Shown here: one piece after another, positions 17,684-25,722 of the stretch
How positions within the stretch are numbered: the first letter of the stretch is position 1
How the letters are laid out: every line of letters starts with the position of its first letter
NCBI RefSeq assembly: GCF_902859825.1
Contig: NZ_CADIKB010000003.1
Coordinates: 62,001 to 126,000, forward strand
DNA length: 64,000 bases
Origin: Paraburkholderia phenoliruptrix
GTDB taxonomy: Bacteria > Pseudomonadota > Gammaproteobacteria > Burkholderiales > Burkholderiaceae
Reading direction: 5' to 3'
Position numbers and translations under genes: made by a program
The notes under the pieces: model-generated
Database searches by the model: none
What the model was told of the DNA's origin: nothing
Seen by the model: only the letters and a program-made list of their open reading frames with translations

Positions 17684-18571
17684 ATGCCCACTCTGAATAC
17701 CACGGACACATTTCTTTTCGCCGATCGCCCCGTGCGGCGCATGGGCTATGGCGCGATGCAACTCGCGGGGCCCGGCGTGTTCGGGCCGCCGAAAGACCGC
17801 GACGCCGCACTTGCCGTGCTGCGCGAAGCGCTCGCGCAAGGCGTCAATCACATCGACACCAGCGATTTTTACGGGCCGCACATCACCAACCAGCTGATTC
17901 GCGAGGCGCTGCATCCCTATCCGGACGATCTCGTCATCGTCACCAAGCTCGGCGCCGTGCGCGGCAGCGACGGCGCCTGGCTGCCGGCGCAGGAGCCGGA
18001 GGATCTCGCGCGCGGCGTGCACGACAATCTGCGCAATCTGCGCCTCGACGCGCTCGAGGTGGTCAACATGCGCCTGATGGGCGACGTGCATGCGCCGAGC
18101 GAAGGGTCGATCGAAAAGCAGATCACCGCGCTCGCCGAGCTCCAGCAGCGCGGCCTGATCCGCCACATCGGGCTGAGCAACGCGACGCGCGCCCAAATTG
18201 CCGAGGCGCGGCGCATTACCAGGATCGTCGGCGTGCAAAACCACTACAACCTGGTGCACCGTGCCGACGACGCGCTGATCGACGAGCTGGCGGAGCAGGG
18301 CATCGCCTATGTGCCGTTTTTCCCGCTCGGCGGTTTTACGCCGATTCAGTCGTCGGCGTTGACGGACATTGCGCGGACGCTCGGCGCGACACCGATGCAG
18401 GTGGCACTCGCCTGGCTGCTGCAGCGCGCGCCCAACATCCTGTTGATCCCGGGCACGTCGTCCGTCGCACATTTGCGTGAGAACCTGGCGGCGGCGAATC
18501 TGGAACTGAACAGCGAAATTCTCGCGAAGCTGGATGCGATCGGCGCTGCCGGCGGTCAGACACACCATTAG
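17684..18571 (+). CDS. pdxI: Aldo/keto reductase, YdbC/PdxI-like
   Basis: A 295-residue TIM-barrel NADPH oxidoreductase. It opens with RMGYGAMQLAGPGVFGPP and has IDTSDFYGPH (catalytic Asp/Tyr), VIVTKLGA (Lys) and FFPLGGFTP; from memory these closely match E. coli YdbC, characterised as a pyridoxal reductase (PdxI). The motif VVNMRLMG replaces the usual catalytic His strand. A gagag ribosome site precedes the ATG. It is divergent from a LysR gene, its probable regulator. The substrate assignment is by remembered similarity only. Confidence 0.75.
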   Translation: MPTLNTTDTFLFADRPVRRMGYGAMQLAGPGVFGPPKDRDAALAVLREALAQGVNHIDTSDFYGPHITNQLIREALHPYPDDLVIVTKLGAVRGSDGAWLPAQEPEDLARGVHDNLRNLRLDALEVVNMRLMGDVHAPSEGSIEKQITALAELQQRGLIRHIGLSNATRAQIAEARRITRIVGVQNHYNLVHRADDALIDELAEQGIAYVPFFPLGGFTPIQSSALTDIARTLGATPMQVALAWLLQRAPNILLIPGTSSVAHLRENLAAANLELNSEILAKLDAIGAAGGQTHH

Positions 18572-18590
18572 GATGGCGAAGCATCGCGTC

Positions 18591-19499
18591 TCACACCGAA
18601 TCCACGATGTGAGTGCGCAGCCACTGATGCGCCGGATCGCGATGCGAGCGCTCGTGCCACAGCATGGCCATTTCATAGCCGGGCACCTCGACGGGCGACT
18701 CGACCACGCGTAGCGCCGGGTTGTTGCGCACGAGCCGCGCGGGCACCATCGCCACGAGGTCGGTGTTCGCGAGCGCCGAAATGAGGAACAGGAAGTGCGG
18801 GACGGACAGCACCACTCTGCGCGACAGGCCGGCTTTCGCGAGCACGTCATCCGTCGGGCCCGCGAAGCCGCCGCCGTCGGGCGACACAATGGCGTGCTCG
18901 AACTTCGAGAATTGCGCGAGACTCGATCGCCGTTTCAGACGCGGATGATCCGCGCGGCCGGCAAGCACATAGCGCTCCGCAAACAGCACGCGCCGGCGTA
19001 AGCCGGCAGGCGCGCCTTCGCTCGTATGAAAGCCAAGGTCGATCTCGCCCTGTTCCGCCTGCTTCGCTATACGCGGGGGCGCCGCCTCGACAATCGCGAG
19101 CCGCGTGCCCGGCGCTGCCACGCGCAGCCGCTGCAGCGCCGGAAGTACGATCGTGGACTCCGCGTAGTCCGTCGCCGCAATGCGCCACGTTTGCGTGGCC
19201 AGCGCGGGGTCGAAAGGACGCGCCGGCGCCACGGCCTGCTCCAATGCTTCGAGCGCCTGTCGCAGCGGCTCGCGCAAGGCCTCCGCGCGCGCGGTCGCAC
19301 GCATGCCTCGCGGGCCGGGCAAGAGCAGCGGATCGCCGAGCACGTCGCGGAGTTTGGCGAGGTGCACGCTCACCGAAGGCTGCGAAAAATTCAGGCGCTC
19401 CGCAGCGCGCGTCACGTTGAGCTCCGCGAGCAGAACGTCGAGCGTGACCAGCAGGTTGAGGTCGAGCTTGCGAAGATTATTCACGGCAATACCTGTCAT
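18591..19499 (-). CDS. LysR family transcriptional regulator
   Basis: A 302-residue LTTR of the NodD/LinR-like group (KLDLNLLVTLDVLLAELNVTRAAE; SQPSVSVHLAKLRDVLGDPLL). A GTG at 19484 with aggt upstream is an alternative start (297 residues). It is divergent from a flavodoxin-fold oxidoreductase across a 75-bp AT-richer gap, and so probably controls it, perhaps in response to quinones. It ends 19 bp from the convergent aldo/keto reductase. Confidence 0.87.
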   Translation of the reverse strand: MTGIAVNNLRKLDLNLLVTLDVLLAELNVTRAAERLNFSQPSVSVHLAKLRDVLGDPLLLPGPRGMRATARAEALREPLRQALEALEQAVAPARPFDPALATQTWRIAATDYAESTIVLPALQRLRVAAPGTRLAIVEAAPPRIAKQAEQGEIDLGFHTSEGAPAGLRRRVLFAERYVLAGRADHPRLKRRSSLAQFSKFEHAIVSPDGGGFAGPTDDVLAKAGLSRRVVLSVPHFLFLISALANTDLVAMVPARLVRNNPALRVVESPVEVPGYEMAMLWHERSHRDPAHQWLRTHIVDSV

Positions 19500-19574
19500 A
19501 TCAGCAATTCATTTCCAATATACCGTGACGGCGCCTATCGTGTTTGTATTCCCACATGAATCAAGGCAAGCAAA

Positions 19575-20351
19575 ATGAACGTGCTGATTGTTTATGCTCA
19601 TCCCGAACCGCGGTCGTTGAACGGATCGCTGAAGGACTTCTCCGTCAGGCGCCTCCAGGAGGCCGGGCACACGGTTCAGGTTTCCGATCTGTATGCGATG
19701 AACTGGAAGGCCTCGCTCGATGCGCACGATAGCGTTGCGCCCGCAACGGGCGGCCGCTTCGATCCCTCGCGCGCGTCGAAGCATGCATTCGAGAACGGAC
19801 TGCAAAGTCCGGACATCGCAGCCGAACAGGCCAAACTGAGGTGGGCCGACGCGGTCATTTTGCAATTCCCGCTGTGGTGGTTCTCCATGCCGGCGATCAT
19901 GAAGGGCTGGGTGGAGCGCGTCTACGCGTATGGTTTTGCGTATGGCGTGGGCGAGCATTCCGATGCGCGCTGGGGTGATCGCTACGGCGAGGGCACTTTC
20001 GCCGGCAAGCGCGCGATGCTCGTCGTCACCACGGGAGGATGGGAATCGCACTACAGCCCGCGCGGCATCAATGGCCCGATCGACGACGTCCTGTTCCCGA
20101 TCCAGCACGGCATACTCTATTACCCCGGCTTCGACGTGCTGCCGCCGTTCGTGGTGTATCGCACGAGCCGCGTCGACGAAGAAAGATTTCTGCAGGTGCG
20201 CGACGCGCTCGGCGAGCGCCTCGACAATCTCTGGACCACGGCGCCGATACCGTTTCGTCCGCAAAACGGCGGTGATTATCGGATTCCCGAGCTGACGCTG
20301 AGGGAAGACATCGCGCCGGGCCGCGCGGGTCTTGGCGTGCACATCAAATAG
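19575..20351 (+). CDS. NAD(P)H-dependent oxidoreductase (NQO1/MdaB-like flavoprotein)
   Basis: A 258-residue flavodoxin-like-fold protein. It starts NVLIVYAHPEPRSLNGSL (phosphate-binding loop), then VILQFPLWWFSMPAIMKGWVERV, broken here as VILQFPLWWFSMPA and MKGWVERV, and LVVTTGGWES. These are marks of NAD(P)H:quinone reductases with FAD/FMN, which reduce quinones by two electrons in the cytosol. The divergent LysR gene is its likely regulator. Confidence 0.83.
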   Translation: MNVLIVYAHPEPRSLNGSLKDFSVRRLQEAGHTVQVSDLYAMNWKASLDAHDSVAPATGGRFDPSRASKHAFENGLQSPDIAAEQAKLRWADAVILQFPLWWFSMPAIMKGWVERVYAYGFAYGVGEHSDARWGDRYGEGTFAGKRAMLVVTTGGWESHYSPRGINGPIDDVLFPIQHGILYYPGFDVLPPFVVYRTSRVDEERFLQVRDALGERLDNLWTTAPIPFRPQNGGDYRIPELTLREDIAPGRAGLGVHIK

Positions 20352-20542
20352 GTGTACTGCGCACGCATGTTACGACGCATGCGTTGCGCATCGGGCGAGG
20401 TCAATCGTAGGGTTCGCTGAAATTTGGCTGTAAGTCGCTGTTGCTAGAGTCGTCGCTGGAATTTGCCGCCCCGTATGCAGTTGTGTATTGCCTGCTGCAT
20501 CGACTGTGTTAGCCACACATGTAGACAGGGAGAGCGACGAAT

Positions 20543-21430
20543 ATGAGTACCGCACTTGATGCACTTAGGGCCCGCCGGTTACTTGGCGCGCATGGCGCAC
20601 GGTTGGGCTGGCTGGTCGCGATGCTGCTGCTTGCAGCGCCTGCATGGGCGTTCCAGTCGCGCGTCGTGACGATTCCGAGCGCGGCCATGCACAAGTCGCT
20701 AGAAGCGACGGTCGTGTTGCCCGACCGCTATGCACGCGGCAAGGCGGCCGACCGGTTTCCGGTTGTCTATCTGCTGCACGGTTCGGGCGGCGATTACACC
20801 GACTGGACCGCCAATTCGCCGATCGGCAAACTCGCGGACCGCTATGGCGTGATTCTCGTCATGCCCGACGGCGGCCGCGAAAGCTGGTACATCGACAGTC
20901 CCGTCGATGCAGGCAGCCGTTACGCCACTTATGTCGGCAGCGAAGTCGTCGCTTACATCGACATGCATTTCCGCACCATTGCGACGAAAGACGCGCGCGC
21001 GATCACCGGCTTGAGCATGGGCGGATTCGGTGCACTGCATATCGCGCTCGACCGGCCCGACGAATTCGGCGCCGCCGGCAGCATGAGCGGCGCAGTGGAC
21101 CCACGCGGCTGCGAGGACGAGCCGGGCATCGACCAGGTGTTCGGCGATCCCGCCGGCCACGCCGATTTCTGGAACCGCGAGGCGATTGTCGAGCACGCGC
21201 GCAGCTTTGCCAGCGCGCATATTGCGCTGATGATCGACTGCGGCATGAACGATTCGCTCGTGCATTCCAACCGGATGCTGCATGCACGCCTGCTCGAGCT
21301 CGGCGTGCCGCATCGCTATGCCGAGCGGCCCGGCGGCCACACGTGGAAGTACTGGTCCAATGCGGTGCAGTACCAGGTGCAGTTTTTTGCCGCCGGTTTC
21401 AGGCGCAACGGCAGCAGCGCTGTGGCTTGA
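20543..21430 (+). CDS. Exported esterase (alpha/beta hydrolase, esterase D / Ag85-like)
   Basis: A 295-residue protein. An N-terminal signal peptide (LGWLVAMLLLAAPAWAF, cleavage near residue 36) leads to a hydrolase domain with oxyanion motif VVYLLHGSGGDYTDW, nucleophile GLSMGGFG, acid DCGMNDSL and His GGHTWKYW. It probably cleaves acyl esters in the periplasm; the substrate is unknown. The gap 20352-20542 before it has only a weak inverted repeat. It ends 60 bp from the convergent carbamoyltransferase. Confidence 0.83.
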   Translation: MSTALDALRARRLLGAHGARLGWLVAMLLLAAPAWAFQSRVVTIPSAAMHKSLEATVVLPDRYARGKAADRFPVVYLLHGSGGDYTDWTANSPIGKLADRYGVILVMPDGGRESWYIDSPVDAGSRYATYVGSEVVAYIDMHFRTIATKDARAITGLSMGGFGALHIALDRPDEFGAAGSMSGAVDPRGCEDEPGIDQVFGDPAGHADFWNREAIVEHARSFASAHIALMIDCGMNDSLVHSNRMLHARLLELGVPHRYAERPGGHTWKYWSNAVQYQVQFFAAGFRRNGSSAVA

Positions 21431-21490
21431 GGCGTGCCGCCGGTTTTATTTCGGTTGCCGAAGCAAATTGTCTCGCGCATCAGCCGATGA

Positions 21491-22783
21491 TCAGTCGATG
21501 CCATGAAAGACAGCGTCGTCCGGACCGAGATATGCGGGCGGGCGCCAGGCCGCGTCGCGCATGGAATGCTGAACCAGTTTTTCGACGCCGAGCAGCACCG
21601 CGAATATCGCCATCCGCACTGGAATGCCGTTGTCCGTCTGCCGGAAAATGGCGAGCCGCGAGTCGTGATTGAGGTCCACGCTCAGGTCGTTCGCGCCCGG
21701 CCGGCTGTCGCGCGGCAGCGGGTGCATGACGAGCGTGTCGCTGCCGCACACGCTGTCCACCAGCGCCTGATTGATCTGGAAATCCGGCGTGTAGCCTTCG
21801 AATGATTCGTCGGTAAAGCGCTCCTTCTGAATGCGCGTGGCGTACACCACGTCGGCGCCGCGCAGCCCGCTCGGCAGGTCGTGAGTCTGTTCGATCACAT
21901 GTCCATTGCGCGCAATCTGCTCGATGATATAGCCCGGCATTTCCAGCATGGGCGGCGAGATCAGCGTGAACTTGATGCCGCGATAAAGCGCCAGCAGCTT
22001 GACGAGCGAGTGCACCGTGCGTCCGTACTTCAGATCGCCGACAAGCGCGATATGGGCGCCGTCGACAATCTTGCCGAGCCGCGAGAACTCGCGCTGAATG
22101 GTGTACAGGTCGAGCAGGGCCTGGCTTGGGTGCTCGCCGGGGCCGTCGCCGCCGTTGATCACCGGCACGTTGGTCGCACGCGCGAATTCGGCCACCGAAC
22201 CTTGCTCAGGGTGGCGGATCACCAGCGCGTCCACGTAGCCGCTCATCACGCGGCTCGTGTCGTAGATCGACTCCCCCTTGGCCATCGACGAAAACGTAAA
22301 GCCTGTGGTGTCGCACACGGAGCCGCCCAGCCGGCAGAACGCCGCGCCGAAGCTCACGCGCGTGCGGGTGCTCGCCTCGAAAAACAGATTGCCGAGCACC
22401 GCGCCTTCGAGCACGCGCGAAATTTTGCGGCGCCGCGCGATGGGCTGCATGATGTCCGCGACTCGAAAGAGCGCCTCCACCGAGTCGCGCGAAAACTGGT
22501 CGACCGACAGCAACTGCGGCTTGCCTTCCCATAGCATCTGGCTCGCCAGCGATTGTGAATCTACGCTTTGCGTATACTTTTCGCCCGGTTCGCCGTTTAC
22601 CACGATCTCGGAGACGAAACGCTCGACAATCTCCGGCATGGCCCGCGACTCCTGCGAATCGTCAGGGAGAAGCCATGTGTCGAGCGCGCGCCGCGACACG
22701 CCGATGCGGCCCGCGAAGGTATCGCGCGTCATGTTCAGGCGCCGCATGGCGTCGCGGAGAAAGGCTTGTTGGGGGACGCTCAT
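21491..22783 (-). CDS. Aspartate carbamoyltransferase with N-terminal helix-turn-helix
   Basis: A 430-residue protein, about 110-120 residues longer than ordinary PyrB. Residues 8-40 form an HTH (LNMTRDTFAGRIGVSRRALDTW), residues 41-78 a linker, and the rest a full ATCase: carbamoyl-phosphate loop FFEASTRTRVSF (STRT 138-141), ALVIRHPEQGS, GGDGPGEHPSQALLD, GDLKYGRTVHSL and HPLPR. It should form carbamoyl-aspartate, the second step of pyrimidine synthesis. The HTH suggests DNA binding by the enzyme itself. A palindrome overlaps its promoter and a near copy lies in its linker-coding DNA. No other pyr gene is nearby, so this may be a second, regulatory or catabolic ATCase. Confidence 0.88.
   Translation of the reverse strand: MSVPQQAFLRDAMRRLNMTRDTFAGRIGVSRRALDTWLLPDDSQESRAMPEIVERFVSEIVVNGEPGEKYTQSVDSQSLASQMLWEGKPQLLSVDQFSRDSVEALFRVADIMQPIARRRKISRVLEGAVLGNLFFEASTRTRVSFGAAFCRLGGSVCDTTGFTFSSMAKGESIYDTSRVMSGYVDALVIRHPEQGSVAEFARATNVPVINGGDGPGEHPSQALLDLYTIQREFSRLGKIVDGAHIALVGDLKYGRTVHSLVKLLALYRGIKFTLISPPMLEMPGYIIEQIARNGHVIEQTHDLPSGLRGADVVYATRIQKERFTDESFEGYTPDFQINQALVDSVCGSDTLVMHPLPRDSRPGANDLSVDLNHDSRLAIFRQTDNGIPVRMAIFAVLLGVEKLVQHSMRDAAWRPPAYLGPDDAVFHGID
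22558..22578. promoter_or_regulatory. Second operator-like palindrome inside the ATCase gene
   Basis: Arms aatctacgc and gcgtatact around ttt. It matches the promoter palindrome at 17 of 21 positions, with two differences in the spacer. It encodes residues 69-76, in the linker between HTH and enzyme domain. The centres of the two sites are 256 bp apart, suitable for looping. Confidence 0.5.
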
Positions 22784-22813
22784 GGAGGCACCTGTCGGAA
22801 AGTGTGCGCGCGG

Positions 22814-22834
22814 AATATACGCGGTGCGTATATT
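22814..22834. promoter_or_regulatory. Perfect palindromic operator over the ATCase -10 box
   Basis: Arms aatatacgc (22814-22822) and gcgtatatt (22826-22834) are exact inverted repeats around ggt. The right side overlaps the minus-strand -10 hexamer TAATAT, so a bound protein would block RNA polymerase. The HTH in the encoded enzyme is the obvious candidate. Confidence 0.7.
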
Positions 22835-22857
22835 AGTTTGGCTGCCGCAGAAGTCAA
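22830..22857 (-). promoter_or_regulatory. Sigma-70 promoter of the ATCase gene
   Basis: On the minus strand TTGACT (22857-22852), a 16-bp spacer, then TAATAT (22835-22830). The start would be near 22823, in the middle of the palindrome, about 40 bp before the ATG at 22783. Confidence 0.65.
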
Positions 22858-22875
22858 GTCATTTCGAGATACGCT

Positions 22876-22905
22876 TTGCCAATCCGCTTGGGGCGCGGTT
22901 ACACT
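22876..22905 (+). promoter_or_regulatory. Candidate promoter toward the dapA-like gene
   Basis: TTGCCA (22876-22881), 18-bp spacer, TACACT (22900-22905). The predicted start near 22912 leaves a leader of about 290 nt before the gene at 23204. Confidence 0.45.
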
Positions 22906-23085
22906 GCGCTTCATGCTCTTCGGCCCGACTTTCTCCCTCCGCGCATTGACCGCGACGCATTCCGCCTTCGCAGACGCGGCGCTCGCACGCGCGCGCCGTT
23001 CGCTTGCAATCGCGCAGTGCGCCGAGCAATGCCGTCCGGAACTCGGCGCCAAAGTCAAAAAACAGCCGCTCATCTGACCGGAGCA

Positions 23086-23115
23086 CGCTGTTCCGTCAGA
23101 TGCGACGGAACAGCG
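23086..23115 (+). promoter_or_regulatory. Leader hairpin upstream of the dapA-like gene
   Basis: A perfect 12-bp stem, cgctgttccgtc (23086-23097) with gacggaacagcg (23104-23115), loop agatgc. No T-tract follows on either strand, so it is not a standard terminator; it may be a leader structure or a protein-binding palindrome. Confidence 0.5.
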
Positions 23116-23203
23116 GATCGCGCGCTCCAGCGGTCTTTCCTGTCTTTCCCCTTCGCACGCTGCCGGAATCGATACGGTCGCTCATCGACGTAAGAGGAAA
23201 GAC

Positions 23204-24094
23204 ATGTCTATTTTTTCGGGTATCTGGATTCCGCTCATCACGCCTTTCGCGGACGGCGCGGTGGACCATGCCGCGTTGCGCGCGCTCGTGCGCCGTTACG
23301 CGGATGCGGGCGTCGCCGGCATTGTCGCGCTCGGCACGACCGGCGAGCCGGCCGCGCTCGACGACGCGGAACAGGACGCCGTGATCGCGACCATTCTGGA
23401 GGCGGCGCGGGCCGGCCGCGGCGGTACCTCGGAGCCGAGCGCGCCGTTGCCCGTGGTGGCCGGCGTGCCGGGCAACCACACCGCCAGCATGCGCGAGCGC
23501 ATTCAGCAACTGAATGCGCTGCCCATCGCGGGGGTGTTGATGGCCGCGCCGTACTACGTGAGGCCGTCGCAGGCGGGCATTGTCAGTCATTTCATGACGC
23601 TCGCCGATGCCAGCGAAAAGCCCGTCGTGCTCTACGACATTCCCTATCGCACCGGCGTGCGGCTCGAACTGGACACGCTGCTCACGCTGGCCGCGCATCC
23701 GCGGATTCAGGCGGTGAAGGACTGCGCCGGTTCGCTCGACACCACGCTTGCGCTGAGTCGCGACGGACGCTTGCAGGTGCTGACAGGCGAAGACATGCAG
23801 ATCTTCAACACGCTCTGCCTTGGCGGCAGCGGCGCGATTGCAGCGTCGGCGCATGTGCGCACGGAGCAGTTCGTCGCGCTCTATCGCGCGCTGGCGGCGG
23901 GCGCGCTCGAAGAAGGGCGGCGCATTTTTCACACGCTCGTGCCGCTGATCCATGCGTTGTTCGCCGAGCCGAATCCCGCGCCGGTGAAGGCGTGGCTTGC
24001 ATCGCAAGGGCTGATACGCGACGAACTTCGCCTGCCGATGACGCGCGCGAGCACAACGTTAGCGGAGCGCCTCGCGGCATGGGAGCGGGACTGA
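23204..24094 (+). CDS. Dihydrodipicolinate synthase family lyase (DapA-like)
   Basis: A 296-residue TIM-barrel class I aldolase. It has GTTGEPAAL (pyruvate-binding Thr-Thr), YDIPYRTG (catalytic Tyr) and AVKDCAGS (Schiff-base Lys). DapA condenses pyruvate with aspartate semialdehyde for lysine and diaminopimelate. A strong agaggaaag ribosome site precedes the ATG. The surroundings (not lysine genes) leave open a paralogue acting on another pyruvate-derived substrate, so no symbol is given. Confidence 0.83.
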   Translation: MSIFSGIWIPLITPFADGAVDHAALRALVRRYADAGVAGIVALGTTGEPAALDDAEQDAVIATILEAARAGRGGTSEPSAPLPVVAGVPGNHTASMRERIQQLNALPIAGVLMAAPYYVRPSQAGIVSHFMTLADASEKPVVLYDIPYRTGVRLELDTLLTLAAHPRIQAVKDCAGSLDTTLALSRDGRLQVLTGEDMQIFNTLCLGGSGAIAASAHVRTEQFVALYRALAAGALEEGRRIFHTLVPLIHALFAEPNPAPVKAWLASQGLIRDELRLPMTRASTTLAERLAAWERD

Positions 24095-24150
24095 ACGCGG
24101 CGGTCGCAGCCCCACGCGGCGTATTTGAGATGCTGCTTCCGGCTGCAAGG

Positions 24151-24179
24151 CGATAATCGGCGCCCTCTATCGATTATCG
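24151..24179. promoter_or_regulatory. Inverted repeat upstream of the bactofilin operon
   Basis: Arms cgataatcg (24151-24159) and cgattatcg (24171-24179) are exact inverted repeats with an 11-bp spacer, about two helical turns centre to centre. It is AT-richer than its surroundings and lies 130 bp before the peptidase start; a regulator site is plausible. Confidence 0.45.
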
Positions 24180-24308
24180 TCGCCGGCATGGGTCCGGCTC
24201 ACGCCGCATGCAGTCAGTTGAGTTGATCGGATCCTTGTTCGCCGTCCATGTGCCGGCCGCGTGCCGCCTGCGGCGCGCTGCACGCAGCGCGCGCGCCGGA
24301 GCACGCTG

Positions 24309-25322
24309 ATGGGGTCCACGTTTCGAGCGCGCGCCCGGCTCGCCAGCGGTTCCGTGGGCCTCGTCACGCGCCGTTCTGCGACGACCCTTGCGCTTGCCGC
24401 CGCGCTGCTTGCTGCGGTGCTTGCGCTCGCCGCGGGCATTGCGATCGGCCTGCATTGGTCCGCACGCGACGCCTCCGGCATGCAAACCGCAAACCGCATC
24501 GAGCGCGATTATGCAATCGACCAGCTCGGTAAGCTCGACGCTTCGGTCGCGCAGATCGAGCCGCGCATTGCGCGCCTCACCGCGCAGGTCGATGCGCTGC
24601 GCGATTTCGAAGCACGGCTGAATCCGCCACGGCCGGCGCCGCGCGCGCCTGCCGCGGCGCCGTCGGTGCCGTCCGTTCCGTCCGCTTCACCGGCGCTGCC
24701 CGCTTCCAGCGGCGATACGTCCGCGACCGATAGCGAAGGCGAGGGCGGCCCCGCCTTGCCGCCACGCCGCTGCACGGGCGGCACGGGCCGCACGTCGCGC
24801 TTCGGCGCCCGCCCCGACGTGACGCGCACCGGCGAGCAAGTGGACTGCATCGCGGCCACGCTGGGCGCGCTCGAGCAACAAACCCTCGCGCATGCGGTCG
24901 CTTACGCCGCGTTCCCCGGCCGCATGCCCGCCGACGGCGCGCGCTTCGGCTCGCCATTCGGCAACCGCACGGATCCCTTCACGCATCGGCTGAGTTTTCA
25001 TCCGGGCCTCGACCTCGTCGCGAAGACGGGCACGCCGATTCTGGCCGCGGCAGGCGGCCGCGTGGTGCTTGCGGGCGAGAAGTCCGGCTACGGCAACGCA
25101 GTCGAAATCGATCACGGCAATGGACTCATGACGCGCTACGGCCACGCGTCGCGCATCGTGGTGCATGCCGGCGATCTCGTGCTGCCGCGCCAATACCTCG
25201 CGGACGTCGGCTCTAGCGGACGCTCGACCGGCCCGCATCTCCATTTCGAAGTACTGGTCAACGGCGCGCCCGTCGATCCAGCTGCCTACCTTGCGCTTTT
25301 CGACACTCGTTCGCATGACTAA
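24309..25322 (+). CDS. M23 family peptidoglycan metallopeptidase
   Basis: A 337-residue inner-membrane-anchored periplasmic protein. Residues about 24-50 form a transmembrane anchor, followed by a short coiled coil (LDASVAQIEPRIARLTAQVD), a Pro/Ser linker and a LytM domain. Zinc and catalytic residues are in FHPGLDLVA (HxxxD) and GPHLHFEVL (HxH). It cleaves peptidoglycan cross-links or activates amidases. The ATG at 24309 is preceded by ggag at 7 bp; an upstream in-frame start at 24261 is less likely. It overlaps the next gene by 8 bp, and bactofilin follows, indicating a cell-shape operon. Confidence 0.85.
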   Translation: MGSTFRARARLASGSVGLVTRRSATTLALAAALLAAVLALAAGIAIGLHWSARDASGMQTANRIERDYAIDQLGKLDASVAQIEPRIARLTAQVDALRDFEARLNPPRPAPRAPAAAPSVPSVPSASPALPASSGDTSATDSEGEGGPALPPRRCTGGTGRTSRFGARPDVTRTGEQVDCIAATLGALEQQTLAHAVAYAAFPGRMPADGARFGSPFGNRTDPFTHRLSFHPGLDLVAKTGTPILAAAGGRVVLAGEKSGYGNAVEIDHGNGLMTRYGHASRIVVHAGDLVLPRQYLADVGSSGRSTGPHLHFEVLVNGAPVDPAAYLALFDTRSHD

Positions 25323-25689
25323 CCGGTTTTTTTATCGCGACGCATGTGCCCTGACGCGTCGCGCTTACGCGCTCGCGCCAGTGCGTCGCCTACGCGTTCG
25401 CGTGGCGGTATGGGCGCTGGTCGGCATCTTGAGCGCGCTGGGCGGCGCCGCGGCAGTGCTGATCGGCGAGGCATGGCGCGCCGGCCTGCCGCTCGCACAA
25501 TGCCTGCCTGTTCCCGTCGACAAGAGTGCCGAGCAGGCCGAACTGGCCCGCGTGCGGTTTGCCTTGGCTGAGGAGTCGGCGGCGCGCGCGGCGGTGCAGA
25601 AGACAGCGGACAGCGCCGCGGCTGAGGTTGCGCGGCTCAACGACGAATTGCAGTTCCTGCGCGGCCAGAGCCGGGCGGCGCGGCGCTAG
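25315..25689 (+). CDS. Hypothetical membrane-anchored coiled-coil protein
   Basis: A 124-residue protein with one transmembrane segment (AVWALVGILSALGGAAAVLIG, residues about 32-52; 20 shown as AVWALVGILSALGGAAAVL) and a C-terminal coiled coil (AEQAELARVRFALAEESAA; EVARLNDELQFLRGQ). I know no family for it. It overlaps the M23 peptidase gene by 8 bp and sits 33 bp before bactofilin, so it likely links or regulates them at the inner membrane. Confidence 0.75.
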   Translation: MTNRFFYRDACALTRRAYALAPVRRLRVRVAVWALVGILSALGGAAAVLIGEAWRAGLPLAQCLPVPVDKSAEQAELARVRFALAEESAARAAVQKTADSAAAEVARLNDELQFLRGQSRAARR

Positions 25690-25722
25690 GTTCGCTCGAC
25701 ACGTTTTATTTTCGGAGTATTT

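Larger units (their letters stand above)
22784..23203. other. Divergent regulatory region between ATCase and dapA-like gene
   Basis: A 420-bp region. It holds back-to-back promoters (minus strand 22830-22857, plus strand 22876-22905), the palindrome at 22814-22834 and a 12-bp-stem hairpin at 23086-23115. A 54-codon plus-strand frame starts at 22913, about one base after the predicted start site, so it could be a leaderless ORF (MLFGPTFSL...); it has no ribosome site and no recognisable family, and I do not call it a gene. Confidence 0.5.

Noticed and set aside
22913..23077. 54-codon plus-strand frame before the dapA-like gene
   Set aside because: No ribosome site and no recognised family; kept only as a note in the leader finding.
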